Translations under genes and position numbers: made by a program
Notes under the pieces: generated by a model
Databases searched by the model: none
What the model was told of the DNA's origin: nothing
The model's input: only the letters and a program-made list of their open reading frames with translations
Shown: piece by piece, positions 1 to 7,739 of the stretch
How the letters are laid out: each line of letters opens with the position of its first letter
Numbering within the stretch: the first letter of the stretch is position 1
DNA from: an uncultured Verrucomicrobiota bacterium
GTDB lineage: Bacteria; Verrucomicrobiota; Kiritimatiellia; CAIVKH01
Direction: 5' to 3'
DNA length: 18,996 nt
Assembly (NCBI GenBank): GCA_937894535.1
Contig: CALBHI010000455.1
Location: 1-18,996 of the forward strand

Positions 1-2
1 GC

Positions 3-893
3 ACCGTGGTCACGGCGGGCGACCTGCTCTACACAATCGACCTGAAAACCCTCGAGGCGAACCTCGACCAGGCCAAGGGCAACCTCATCCAGGCCGAAGC
101 CGCCCTCGACAAGGCGGAACGCGATGTCGCCCGGCTGACCCCGCTGTGGGAGAAAAACGCGATTTCCCGGCAGATGCTGGACGACGCCCTCGCCGCCGAG
201 CGCTCGGCCAAGGGCTCGCTCAACACCGCCAAGGCCGCCGTGGAAAACACCCGCATCCAGCTTGGCTACACCGAAATCCGCGCCCCGATCGACGGGATCA
301 TCGGCAAAACCGAGGTCAAGTCCGGCAACCTGGTCGGCCGCGGACAGAGCACCCTGCTCACCACGATCTCCAGCGTGGACCCGATCCATTTCCGCTACAG
401 CGTGAGCGAACAGGAATACCTCGCCTGGCGCCGCCAGCATCCCGCCGACCCCGAGGCCCGCGCCGCCGCGAGCAATGTCTTCGAACTCGTGCTCTCCGAC
501 GGCACCGTGCATCCGGAGCGTGGCAGCGTGGTGTTCGCCGACCGCAACGTCGACCCGACCACCGGCACGCTGCTGCTCGAGGTCGCGTTCCGGAATCCGG
601 GCAACATCCTGCGCCCCGGCCAGTTCGGCCGCGTCCGGGTGCCGATCCGCCGGATCAAGGACGCCGTGCTCGTCCCGCAGCGCGCGGTGTCCGAGCTGCA
701 GGCCACCTATTCCGTCTTCGTGGTCACCCCCGACCAGAAGGCCGAATTCCGCAAGGTCACGCCCGGCCCGCGCATCGGTTCGCTGATGGTGATCGAGCAG
801 GGGTTGGCTCCCGGCGAGGTCGTCATCACCGAGGGCGGCCAGAAGGTCCGCAACCAGACACCGGTCGCCGTCACCCTCCGCCCGGTAGAGTAA
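3..893 (+). CDS. RND efflux periplasmic adaptor (membrane fusion protein), 5' end outside window
   Basis: This is the periplasmic adaptor of a tripartite RND pump of the AcrA/MexA type; it joins the inner-membrane permease to the outer-membrane channel. The reading frame is already open at the first complete codon (position 3), so the start and any lipoprotein or signal sequence lie upstream; the GTG at 6 is an internal Val. The visible 296 residues begin in the barrel-sandwich (GDLLYTID), run through an Ala/Lys-rich alpha-hairpin (about residues 15-85, LDQAKGNLIQAEAALDKAER), return to the second half of the sandwich (GYTEIRAPIDGIIGKTEVKS) and end with the beta-barrel and membrane-proximal domain (RPGQFGRVRVP, VVITEGGQKVRNQTPV). 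It stops 3 bp before the permease start, so the two are co-transcribed. The family call is firm; the substrate cannot be told from sequence. Confidence 0.93.
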   Translation, partial: TVVTAGDLLYTIDLKTLEANLDQAKGNLIQAEAALDKAERDVARLTPLWEKNAISRQMLDDALAAERSAKGSLNTAKAAVENTRIQLGYTEIRAPIDGIIGKTEVKSGNLVGRGQSTLLTTISSVDPIHFRYSVSEQEYLAWRRQHPADPEARAAASNVFELVLSDGTVHPERGSVVFADRNVDPTTGTLLLEVAFRNPGNILRPGQFGRVRVPIRRIKDAVLVPQRAVSELQATYSVFVVTPDQKAEFRKVTPGPRIGSLMVIEQGLAPGEVVITEGGQKVRNQTPVAVTLRPVE

Positions 894-896
894 GCC

Positions 897-3800
897 ATGG
901 CCCAATTCTTTATCCGCCGGCCCATCGTGGCCATGGTCATTTCGATCCTGATCGTGCTGATCGGATTGCAGACGCTCCTCTCGCTGCCCATCGAGCAATA
1001 TCCGCAACTTGCGCCGCCGAACATCCAGGTCACCGCCACCTATCCGGGTGCCAGCGCCGAGGTGGTCGAGCAGTCGGTCGCCACCCCGATCGAACAGCAG
1101 GTCAACGGCGTCGACAACATGATCTACATGAAGTCGCTGAACTCGAGCGACGGACGCATGCTGCTCAACGTGACCTTCGATGTCGGCGTCTCGCTCGACA
1201 ATGCGAACATGCTGACCCAGAACCGCGTCGCCCAGGCCCAGTCGCGCCTCGCCCAGGAGGTCATTGCCCAGGGTGTCAACGTGAAGAAGGTCAATCCCAG
1301 CGTCCTGATGGTGGTCTCGATCTACAGCCCGAACGACACCTACGACAGCCTGTTCCTGAACAACTTCGCCGTGCTGAACGTGAAGGATGCGCTGTTGCGC
1401 GTGCCCGGCATCTCGCAGGTCGACATGGCCGGCGGCTCGGAATACGGCATGCGCATCTGGCTGCAGCCCGACAAGCTGGCCAAACTCGGCCTGACCCCGG
1501 CCGATGTGATCGGGGCGATCCGCGAGCAGAACCTGCAGGCCCCGGCCGGCCAGATCGGCGGCGCGCCGTCGGGCCCCGACCAGGAATTCACCTTCACCGT
1601 GCGGGCGCCGGGCCGCCTGTCATCGCCCGAGGAATTCGGCGAGATCCTGGTCCGTTCCACCGATGATGGCCGCCAAGTCCGGGTGAAGGACGTGGCCCGC
1701 GTCGAACTGGGCGGCGAGTTCTACAAGTCGTTCGGGCGGTACAACGGCCAGGAGGCTGGCGTGCTGCTGATCTACCTGCTGCCCGGCGCGAACCAGATCG
1801 AAAGCGCGAACGGGATTTACGCCGAACTGGAGAACCTCAAGCAGTTCTTCCCGGACGATATCGATTACGCGATCACCTACGACTCGACCCCGGCGGTGAA
1901 GGCCTCGATCGAGGAGATCTTCGTGACCTTGTACGAGGCGATCATCCTCGTGGTGCTCGTCGTCTTCATCTTCCTGCAGAACGCGCGCGCGACACTGATC
2001 CCGCTGCTCGCCATCCCGGTCTCGCTGATCGGTACCTTTGCGCTGTTCCCCGCGCTCGGCTTCTCGATTAATACGTTGTCGATGTTCGGTCTGGTGCTCG
2101 CCATCGGTACGGTGGTCGATGACGCGATCGTCGTCGTCGAGGCGGTGATGCACCACATCGAGCAGGGCAAGTCGCCGCGCGAGGCGACCGAACAGGCGAT
2201 GCGCGAGGTGACCGGCCCGGTGATCGGCACGTCGCTGATCATGGTTGCGGTATTCGTCCCGGTGGCCTTCATCGGCGGCCTGACCGGCCGCATGTACGAG
2301 CAGTTCGCCCTGACCATCACCGTTTCGGTGCTGATCTCCACGGTCTGCGCGCTCACCCTGAGCCCGGCGCTGGCCAGCCTGCTGCTGAAGCCGACCGATG
2401 TGAGCCGTTCCCCGCTGCGCTGGTTCTACCGCCAGTTCAACCGCGGCTTCAACCGCACCACCGAGGCCTATGTCGGCCTGACCGCCCGCCTGGCCCGCCG
2501 TGCCTTCCTGAGCATCGTGGTCATCGCCGCGGTCGTGGGTGGGGCCGGGTGGCTCGGCCGGGTGGTCCCGTCCGGCTTCGTGCCGATCGAGGACCAGGGC
2601 ATCCTGTTGGCGAACCTGCAACTGCCCAAGGCCGCCTCGCTGGAACGCACCCGCGAGATCGCCCGCCGCGTCGAGGACGTGCTCGCCACCACGCCCGGCG
2701 TGACCTCGTACAACGTGGTCGGCGGCATGTCGTTCATCAGCGGCACCTTTTCGCCCAATTCCGCGTCGTTTTTCATCCGCCTCGACCCGTGGGAGGAACG
2801 CACCACGCCGGAGACGCAGTTGCGCGGGCTAATGATGACCCTGCGGCAGCGGATGGCGGCGATCCCCGAGGGCGTGGCGTTCCCGTTCGTGCCGCCGACC
2901 CTGCCCGGCTTCGGCGCGTCCGGCGGTTTCACGCTGCTGCTCCAGGACCGCAGCGGTGCGCTGTCCGTGGAGGAACTGGGCGCCCAGGCCCAGGCGTTCA
3001 TCGCCGCATGCCAGCAACGTCCGGAACTCTCCGGCCTGTTCACCGTGTTTGATCCGACCGTGCCGCAGGTGGAACTGGCGGTGGACCGCGAGAAGGCGCG
3101 CACCCTCGGCGTGCCGCTGCCCGATGTCTTCACCACGCTGCAGGCCTCGCTGGGCGGGGCCTATGTGAACGACTTCAACCGGTTTGGCCGCCTGTACCGT
3201 GTGTTCGTGCAGGCCGAGGCGGATTTCCGGCAAAAACCCGAGGACATTGGCCAGTTCTATGTGCGCAGCCAGACCACCGGGGCGATGATCCCGTTGTCCA
3301 CGCTGGTCACCGTCACCCCGTCGGCCGGAGCGGAACTGACCGTGCGCTACAACCTGTTGCGTTCGGTGGAGATCACCGGACAGGCCGGGCCCGGCTACAG
3401 TTCCGGCCAGGCCATGGCCGCGTTGGAGGAGGTGGCCGCCGAGGTGCTGCCCCGCGAGATGGGCTACGCCTTCACCGGCCTCAGTTTCCAGGAACGCAAC
3501 GCACCAAGTTCCGCGCCGACGATGATCCTCGCCGTGGTCTTCGTGTTCCTACTGTTGGCCGCGCTCTACGAAAGCTGGTCGCTGCCGTGGAGCGTGCTGC
3601 TGATCACCCCAACCGTCATCTTCGGCTCGCTGCTTGCGGTGTGGTGGTTCGGGTTCGACAACAACGTGTACGTGCAGATCGGGTTCGTGATGCTGATCGG
3701 CCTGGCCGCGAAGAATGCGATCCTGATCGTCGAGTTCGCCAAGTTGCAGCGCGACAGCGGCAAGGACCTCGTCGAATCCGCCGTGGAATCGGCACGGCTT

Positions 3801-4067
3801 CGCTTCCGTCCGATCCTGATGACCGCGTTCTCGTTCATCCTCGGCGTCTGGCCGCTCGTCGTGGCCAGCGGCTCCGGCGCCAACGCCCGCCGCATGATGG
3901 GCACCGCCGTGTTGTCCGGCATGCTGGTGGCCACGGTGATCGGCGTCTTCCTGACCCCGGCCTTCTTCGTGTTCGTGGAAAAACTCGCCGGCAAGGGCAA
4001 GAAAAAGGAACCCCCGGCCGCGCCGCCCCCCGCCGCCCCCGCGACCACCCCGGGAGGTGCGCCATGA
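897..4067 (+). CDS. RND multidrug efflux permease, HAE1 family (AcrB/MexB-like)
   Basis: Proton-driven inner-membrane transporter that captures hydrophobic or amphiphilic compounds from the periplasm and outer leaflet and passes them to the channel. At 1056 aa it has the usual length for AcrB homologues (about 1050). The N-terminus MAQFFIRRPIVAMVISI is typical, followed by TM1 and the first large periplasmic loop (about 35-335). The TM4 proton-relay pair is intact (VVDDAIVVVEAV, Asp408-Asp409), as is the TM10 lysine (GLAAKNAILIVEFAK, Lys939). The second loop (about 565-870) contains PTLPGFGASGGFTLLLQDR. The C-terminal tail is an unusual Lys-rich then Pro/Ala-rich stretch (KGKKKEPPAAPPPAAP). 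The start at 897 lies 3 bp after the adaptor stop. The stop overlaps the next start by ATGA, indicating translational coupling. The substrate range is not predictable from sequence. Confidence 0.97.
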   Translation: MAQFFIRRPIVAMVISILIVLIGLQTLLSLPIEQYPQLAPPNIQVTATYPGASAEVVEQSVATPIEQQVNGVDNMIYMKSLNSSDGRMLLNVTFDVGVSLDNANMLTQNRVAQAQSRLAQEVIAQGVNVKKVNPSVLMVVSIYSPNDTYDSLFLNNFAVLNVKDALLRVPGISQVDMAGGSEYGMRIWLQPDKLAKLGLTPADVIGAIREQNLQAPAGQIGGAPSGPDQEFTFTVRAPGRLSSPEEFGEILVRSTDDGRQVRVKDVARVELGGEFYKSFGRYNGQEAGVLLIYLLPGANQIESANGIYAELENLKQFFPDDIDYAITYDSTPAVKASIEEIFVTLYEAIILVVLVVFIFLQNARATLIPLLAIPVSLIGTFALFPALGFSINTLSMFGLVLAIGTVVDDAIVVVEAVMHHIEQGKSPREATEQAMREVTGPVIGTSLIMVAVFVPVAFIGGLTGRMYEQFALTITVSVLISTVCALTLSPALASLLLKPTDVSRSPLRWFYRQFNRGFNRTTEAYVGLTARLARRAFLSIVVIAAVVGGAGWLGRVVPSGFVPIEDQGILLANLQLPKAASLERTREIARRVEDVLATTPGVTSYNVVGGMSFISGTFSPNSASFFIRLDPWEERTTPETQLRGLMMTLRQRMAAIPEGVAFPFVPPTLPGFGASGGFTLLLQDRSGALSVEELGAQAQAFIAACQQRPELSGLFTVFDPTVPQVELAVDREKARTLGVPLPDVFTTLQASLGGAYVNDFNRFGRLYRVFVQAEADFRQKPEDIGQFYVRSQTTGAMIPLSTLVTVTPSAGAELTVRYNLLRSVEITGQAGPGYSSGQAMAALEEVAAEVLPREMGYAFTGLSFQERNAPSSAPTMILAVVFVFLLLAALYESWSLPWSVLLITPTVIFGSLLAVWWFGFDNNVYVQIGFVMLIGLAAKNAILIVEFAKLQRDSGKDLVESAVESARLRFRPILMTAFSFILGVWPLVVASGSGANARRMMGTAVLSGMLVATVIGVFLTPAFFVFVEKLAGKGKKKEPPAAPPPAAPATTPGGAP

Positions 4068-5470
4068 AGCGCTTGCTCGTCATCCCCGCCGTCCTGTGCG
4101 CGGCCGGCCTGATCTCCGGGTGCGCGACCGGACCCGATTACCGTCGACCCGAATTGTCGCTGCCGGATACCTGGCGGTTGGAGGCCACCGGCACCAATGC
4201 CTTGGCCGACCTGCCCTGGACGAGCCTCTACCGCGATCCGGTATTGAACGGCCTGATCACCGAGGCGCTGACCAACAACCTCGACCTGCGCATCGCGGTC
4301 GCCCGCATCGACGAGGCCATCGCCGCCTACCGCATCCAGCGCGCCGACCTGTTGCCGGCGCTGAATGGATCAGGCAGCTACACCAAGGCGCGGGTGGGGA
4401 ACCTGCCGCCGCTGCCCGGCGCGGAGGCGGAGCAGTACGATCTCTTCGGCGTGTTGTCGTACGAGCTGGATGTATGGGGGCGGATCCGCCGCCTGAACGA
4501 GGCGGCCAAGGCCCGTTACCTCGCCACCGAAGAGGCGGCGGAGGTGGTGCGGGTCAGCCTGGTCGCCGGGGTGGCGTCCACCTACTTCCAGTTGCGGTCA
4601 CTCGACCGGCAACTGGAGATCGCCGAGGCGACGCTGGTCTCGCGCAACGATTCGCTCGAGCTGACCCGGATCAAGTTCGACGACGGCAACGGCATCGTGT
4701 CCGAGCTCGATGTCGCGCAGGCGATGACCCAGGTCGCATCGACCAAATCCTCGATCGCCAGCCTGCGCCGCGCCGTGGCCGTGACGGAAAACGCGCTGGC
4801 CGTGCTGGTCGGCGGAACACCGCGGGCCATGCCGCGTGGCTGGTCCATCGACGAGCAGTGGGGTCCGGAGGAGGTGCCGCCCGGAATGCCCTCCGACCTG
4901 CTGTTGCGGCGTCCCGACCTGCGCGCTGCCGAACAACAGCTCATCGCCGCCAATGCCGACATCGGCGCGGCGCGCGCGGCGTATTTCCCCTCCATTTCGC
5001 TCACCGGTGCGCTCGGATTGCAGAGCGAGGAATTCGACGACCTGTTCGACACCGGCTTGTCGCGCGCGTGGAACGTTGCGCCGTCGATCACCGCTCCGAT
5101 CTTCAACGGCGGCAAGATCCGCGCCGGGGTGCGTGTCGCCGAGGCCCGCCAGCGCGCCGCCCTCGCCACCTACGAGCAGGCCATCCAGAACGCCTTCCGC
5201 GAGGTCGAGGACGCCCTGGTCGGCATCCAGCTTTTCCGTGAACAGCTTGCCGCCGATGACGAGGTGGTCGCGGCCGAACGCCGCCGGTACGAACTCGCGT
5301 TCCTGCGCTACGAGGGTGGGGTGGCCAGCTACAGCGACGTGCTCGATGCCCAGCGGTTTCTCTTCAACGCCGAACTCACCGCCGTCCAGACGCGGAACAA
5401 TCTGCTCGACCAAACCGTCCAACTGTACAAAGCACTGGGCGGCGGGGTGGAGGCACCTGCCGCCGAATAG
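4064..5470 (+). CDS. Outer-membrane efflux lipoprotein, NodT/OprM (TolC-like) family
   Basis: Trimeric outer-membrane and periplasmic channel that completes the tripartite pump. The frame is open further upstream, but the start is set at 4064 because the ATG overlaps the permease stop (ATGA), has a GGGAGGT ribosome site just before it, and yields a proper lipoprotein signal: MKRLLVIPAV, hydrophobic core, then the lipobox LISGC with the acylated Cys at residue 20. The 468-aa product is of normal family length. It contains two outer-membrane efflux repeats of long amphipathic helices. Diagnostic segments are GPDYRRPE after the lipobox, LLRRPDLRAAEQQLIAANADIGAARAA split by a short turn, FPSISLTGALG, and APIFNGGKIRAG. 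It is the last gene of the operon. Family confidence is very high; the transported compounds are unknown. Confidence 0.96.
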   Translation: MKRLLVIPAVLCAAGLISGCATGPDYRRPELSLPDTWRLEATGTNALADLPWTSLYRDPVLNGLITEALTNNLDLRIAVARIDEAIAAYRIQRADLLPALNGSGSYTKARVGNLPPLPGAEAEQYDLFGVLSYELDVWGRIRRLNEAAKARYLATEEAAEVVRVSLVAGVASTYFQLRSLDRQLEIAEATLVSRNDSLELTRIKFDDGNGIVSELDVAQAMTQVASTKSSIASLRRAVAVTENALAVLVGGTPRAMPRGWSIDEQWGPEEVPPGMPSDLLLRRPDLRAAEQQLIAANADIGAARAAYFPSISLTGALGLQSEEFDDLFDTGLSRAWNVAPSITAPIFNGGKIRAGVRVAEARQRAALATYEQAIQNAFREVEDALVGIQLFREQLAADDEVVAAERRRYELAFLRYEGGVASYSDVLDAQRFLFNAELTAVQTRNNLLDQTVQLYKALGGGVEAPAAE

Positions 5471-5497
5471 GTGTTAGCGTCAGGCCTACGTGCCAGT

Positions 5498-5520
5498 CGG
5501 GAAACGAAACCGTTTTCCCG
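5498..5520 (+). terminator. Weak hairpin after the efflux operon
   Basis: CGGGAAAC and GTTTTCCCG form an imperfect inverted repeat (one bulged T) with a six-base GAAACC loop, 28 bp downstream of the channel gene stop. No T-run follows, so if it ends transcription it is not a classical intrinsic terminator. Folding energy was not computed. Confidence 0.35.
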
Positions 5521-6112
5521 GCGAACAGCAGCATCATGGTGCCGATGATAATAAATCGGGGCATTCGGGTCGGGAATCACATGGCCGCCTTCGTTTCCGG
5601 GTCATGCACGCCTTGCGTTCCACTTCCAGCCAACCGTACCCCTCGTTCCCGCAACGCAATCCTCGCAGACCCACGATCATGGTAAGTTCTGCTTCCAGCT
5701 ATTGGATTGAACATGTAGTCGCACGTCGACGTCACGACCGCGTCGACATCGTTAAGGGTAAGAATGATCCCAGAGGCTTCTCACGCCAAAAACGTCACGA
5801 GCATAATCGCCAAGAGGGAGATGTTCCCCAAGGCATGCGTAGTGGGTGTTTGTTTCATGCGACTGATCGTGATGCGACCCGCCGCCAGCTGCAATCCGAT
5901 CAGCGAACCTTGTCGTGGTGTTGTATGTACGAATGATCGCGCCAGCATTTACGTACATGTCATTGGGAACCTCATGTGCGCACCGGGCGGCCTGGTCCCT
6001 CTCATGGGATGATGCTGACTTCCGGAACCATTCGCACGTGTAGCGGTGTATGTGACTCAAGTCGTCCGCGGTACATGCGGATGCCCTCATCGTTTGCGCC
6101 GACTAGAGTGGG

Positions 6113-6138
6113 TTTTCACGATCTTTTCACATGTGAAC
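6113..6138 (+). promoter_or_regulatory. Operator-like 11-bp direct repeat with overlapping 12-bp palindrome
   Basis: TTTTCAC occurs at 6113-6119 and again at 6124-6130, exactly 11 bp apart, which is the one-helical-turn spacing used by tandem OmpR/PhoB-family response regulator dimers. The second copy runs into a perfect palindrome TTCACATGTGAA (6126-6137). The site lies about 145 bp upstream of the beta-barrel start, and an OmpR-family regulator is encoded just beyond that gene. A weak -10-like TATAGC is at 6151-6156. Regulation by the adjacent system is inference; the palindrome could instead serve an unrelated dimeric repressor. Confidence 0.45.
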
Positions 6139-6280
6139 GATTTGTATTCGTATAGCGTAGTGATACCCTGAATCAGGATCTGCGAACGATGGTCCGTTTA
6201 ATGAGTTGATGGAGTTGTGGGTTTAGAACGGGTGGTTCTTTCCGGTGTCGAAACGAATAACAAAACAGGAGAAGAAGCAT

Positions 6281-6820
6281 ATGAGTAGGAAATGGGTATT
6301 GGTTGCGGTCGCCATGTTGGCGGGTTCGGCGTTTGCCGCGGAAAAGCAATCGAGCGCGGTCACCCCGAATCTGGATAAGGGCACCAAGGTTCTCGAGGGT
6401 GCAGGTTCCGTTGATGTGATGGCCGACAAGTTGCAACTTCAGCTCGCTTACGGCCATTTCGTGGCCGATGGATTCGAAGTTGCCGTGACTGCCGGCTTGC
6501 AGGACGACGATCGCTACATGAGCACCGAGTTGGGAGTCCGTACCGAGTACAACATCGTTCTTGATGCGGCCCTGGTGCCATTCGTGAGCGCTGGCGCGGT
6601 CTGGGCTGATGTTGAAATCGACGATAGCGATCTCGACACCGACGCCGCCGTATTCTCGTTGGGTGGCGGTCTGAAGTACTTCATCCGCGACGACGTCGCG
6701 CTCGCCCTGAGCGGCAACTACCTCTACGCCACGGATGATATCTTCGTCGATAGCGATGACGGAGAATTGACGGAAGACGAAATCCGTTTCCTCTTCAGCG
6801 TTCGCTTCTACTTCGACTAA
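6281..6820 (+). CDS. Small secreted outer-membrane beta-barrel protein
   Basis: A 179-aa exported protein predicted to form a small outer-membrane beta-barrel. The start at 6281 is preferred over an in-frame ATG at 6245: it has AGGAGA 8 bp upstream, and it places a classical Sec signal at the very N-terminus (MSRKWVLVAVAMLAGSAFA, cleavage after AFA near residue 19). The mature part alternates hydrophobic and polar residues in strand-like stretches (LQLQLAYGHFVADGFEVAVTA, with YNIVLDAALVPFVSAGAVWA and FSLGGGLKYFIRDDVALALS further on). It is very acidic in its loops (DDSDLDTD, DSDDGELTEDE). It ends in FLFSVRFYFD, an aromatic-rich final strand like a BAM recognition signal, although the last residue is Asp rather than Phe. 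No specific family (OmpW, OmpA barrel, OmpX) can be assigned. The acidic loops could bind cations; that is speculation. Confidence 0.75.
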   Translation: MSRKWVLVAVAMLAGSAFAAEKQSSAVTPNLDKGTKVLEGAGSVDVMADKLQLQLAYGHFVADGFEVAVTAGLQDDDRYMSTELGVRTEYNIVLDAALVPFVSAGAVWADVEIDDSDLDTDAAVFSLGGGLKYFIRDDVALALSGNYLYATDDIFVDSDDGELTEDEIRFLFSVRFYFD

Positions 6821-6845
6821 TCGAATCGATAGACGGCATGGAACA

Positions 6846-6876
6846 GCGGCCCATCCCGCCATACGGGTTGGGCCGC
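6846..6876 (+). terminator. Strong GC hairpin after the beta-barrel gene
   Basis: GCGGCCCA (6846-6853) pairs perfectly with TGGGCCGC (6869-6876). After one T/T mismatch, the inner CCCG pairs with CGGG around the loop CCATA. It begins 25 bp after the stop codon. Only GTT follows rather than a T-run, so it may be a weak terminator or an mRNA 3'-end stabiliser. It separates the barrel gene from the two-component operon. Confidence 0.6.
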
Positions 6877-6895
6877 GTTCATGGCTCCGACCGCC

Positions 6896-7022
6896 AAGCA
6901 TCGAAATGCTTCGCGGTCTTTGTTTGTCAACAGGCTGCGTGCACAGGCCACTTTCCTTCTGGCCTGGATGAAGCTATGAATACGACCAACACGCCTTGCC
7001 ATAGTCAGCCCCGAAGCGGGGC
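6896..7022 (+). promoter_or_regulatory. Structured leader with three hairpins before the response regulator
   Basis: Three separate perfect inverted repeats lie in the gap before the two-component operon. AAGCAT/ATGCTT closes a CGAA tetraloop (6896-6911), CAGGCCA/TGGCCTG surrounds a pyrimidine loop (6944-6966), and GCCCCG/CGGGGC surrounds AAG (7008-7022). The last one ends 18 bp before the regulator's ATG. No riboswitch class is recognised, and no clear -35/-10 pair was found here. A regulatory leader is a hypothesis; short hairpins also occur by chance in GC-rich DNA. Confidence 0.35.
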
Positions 7023-7040
7023 GAACCGGGACTACTCGTT

Positions 7041-7739
7041 ATGGACGATGCCAGCATAGCGAATATGCGAATCTTGGTCGTCGAGGACAACCGGGATTTG
7101 GCCGCCAACATCGGCGATTACTTGGAGGGCAAAGGACACACGGTTGTTTTCGCGATGGACGGGGTTACGGGACTCCACCTTGCCGTAACGCAGTCCTTTG
7201 ACGTGATGGTCCTCGACGTCATGTTGCCGGGTATGGATGGGCTGGCCCTTTGTCGAAAACTGCGCTCCGGCGCAAGGTTTCACACACCGGTTCTCATGTT
7301 AACGGCAAGGGATACGCTCGACGACACACTCGAGGGGTTTGAGGCGGGTGCCGATGACTATGTCGTCAAGCCGTTCGCCCTCAAGGAGCTTGTGGCGCGC
7401 CTGAAGGCGCTGGTGCGGCGGACTAAACGCGAGCTTGCAGGGGTCCTTGCCTGCGGCGACCTGCGCGTTGATACCGGACAGCGACTTGTTTCGAAGAACG
7501 GCGTGGTCATTACACTGAATCGGAGCTGTTACCGTATCCTTGTCGAGCTCATGAGCAGAACACCCGACGTGGTCAAGCGGGAGGACCTCGAGCACCTGTT
7601 GTGGGGCGACATGCGCCCGGGCAGTGATGCCTTGCGCAGTCATGTCTACACACTAAGAAAAGCACTGGGTGAAACGGGCGAGGATTCCTTGATCGAGACG
7701 GTTCACGGCGTGGGGTACCGGATGAGAAACGATCCGTGA
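7041..7739 (+). CDS. OmpR/PhoB-family response regulator
   Basis: A 232-aa DNA-binding regulator. The receiver domain is complete: acidic pair ...VVEDN (Glu15, Asp16), phosphoacceptor Asp59 in VMVLDVMLPGMDG, Thr88 in LMLTARD, and Lys110 in the cis-proline motif YVVKPF. A linker near residues 125-135 leads to the C-terminal winged helix (ITLNRSCYRILVELMSR, VKREDLEHLLWG, the recognition-helix segment LRSHVYTLRKALG, and the wing IETVHGVGYRM). The start is uncertain: ATG 7041 is used here, but ATG 7065 gives the canonical MRILVVEDN opening; neither has a good ribosome site. The stop overlaps the kinase start by GTGA. A direct-repeat site with the right spacing for this family lies upstream of the neighbouring barrel gene, suggesting (not proving) that gene as a target. 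Confidence 0.95.
   Translation: MDDASIANMRILVVEDNRDLAANIGDYLEGKGHTVVFAMDGVTGLHLAVTQSFDVMVLDVMLPGMDGLALCRKLRSGARFHTPVLMLTARDTLDDTLEGFEAGADDYVVKPFALKELVARLKALVRRTKRELAGVLACGDLRVDTGQRLVSKNGVVITLNRSCYRILVELMSRTPDVVKREDLEHLLWGDMRPGSDALRSHVYTLRKALGETGEDSLIETVHGVGYRMRNDP

Larger units (their letters stand above)
5471..6280. other. 810-bp stretch without a credible gene
   Basis: Between the efflux operon and the beta-barrel gene lies an unusually long gap for this otherwise dense window. Its base composition looks less GC-rich and lacks the strong third-position G/C bias of the neighbouring genes. Open frames of 80-150 codons exist on both strands, but their translations are rich in Cys, His, Arg and Ser, show no domain, and have no convincing ribosome site. 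Seen within it are the weak hairpin at 5498-5520, a 10-bp palindrome ACGTCGACGT at 5723-5732, inverted arms ATGTACG (5925-5931) and CGTACAT (5952-5958), and the operator-like repeats at 6113-6137. It could hold a long promoter region, a small RNA or a decayed gene; none can be shown from sequence alone. Confidence 0.5.

Noticed and set aside
146..1666. Long alternative frame of 506 codons over the adaptor/permease junction, and similar long Arg/Pro/Gly-rich frames elsewhere
   Set aside because: They are shadow frames produced by high GC. The true genes in the other frame have complete, well-known domains over the same DNA.
5490..6090. Overlapping open frames of 82-148 codons on both strands (5490-5936 +, 5764-6012 +, 5752-6090 -)
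   Set aside because: The translations are Cys/His/Arg-rich and without any recognisable domain. They overlap each other on both strands and lack ribosome sites, as expected of stop-poor non-coding DNA.
6245..6280. Earlier ATG for the beta-barrel protein
   Set aside because: It would add a charged stretch (MSKRITKQEKKH) before the signal peptide and has no ribosome site, whereas the ATG at 6281 has AGGAGA at a good distance.
6838..7059. Open frame of 73 codons between the barrel gene and the response regulator
   Set aside because: It starts inside the strong hairpin at 6846-6876, overlaps the regulator start, and has no family likeness or ribosome site.
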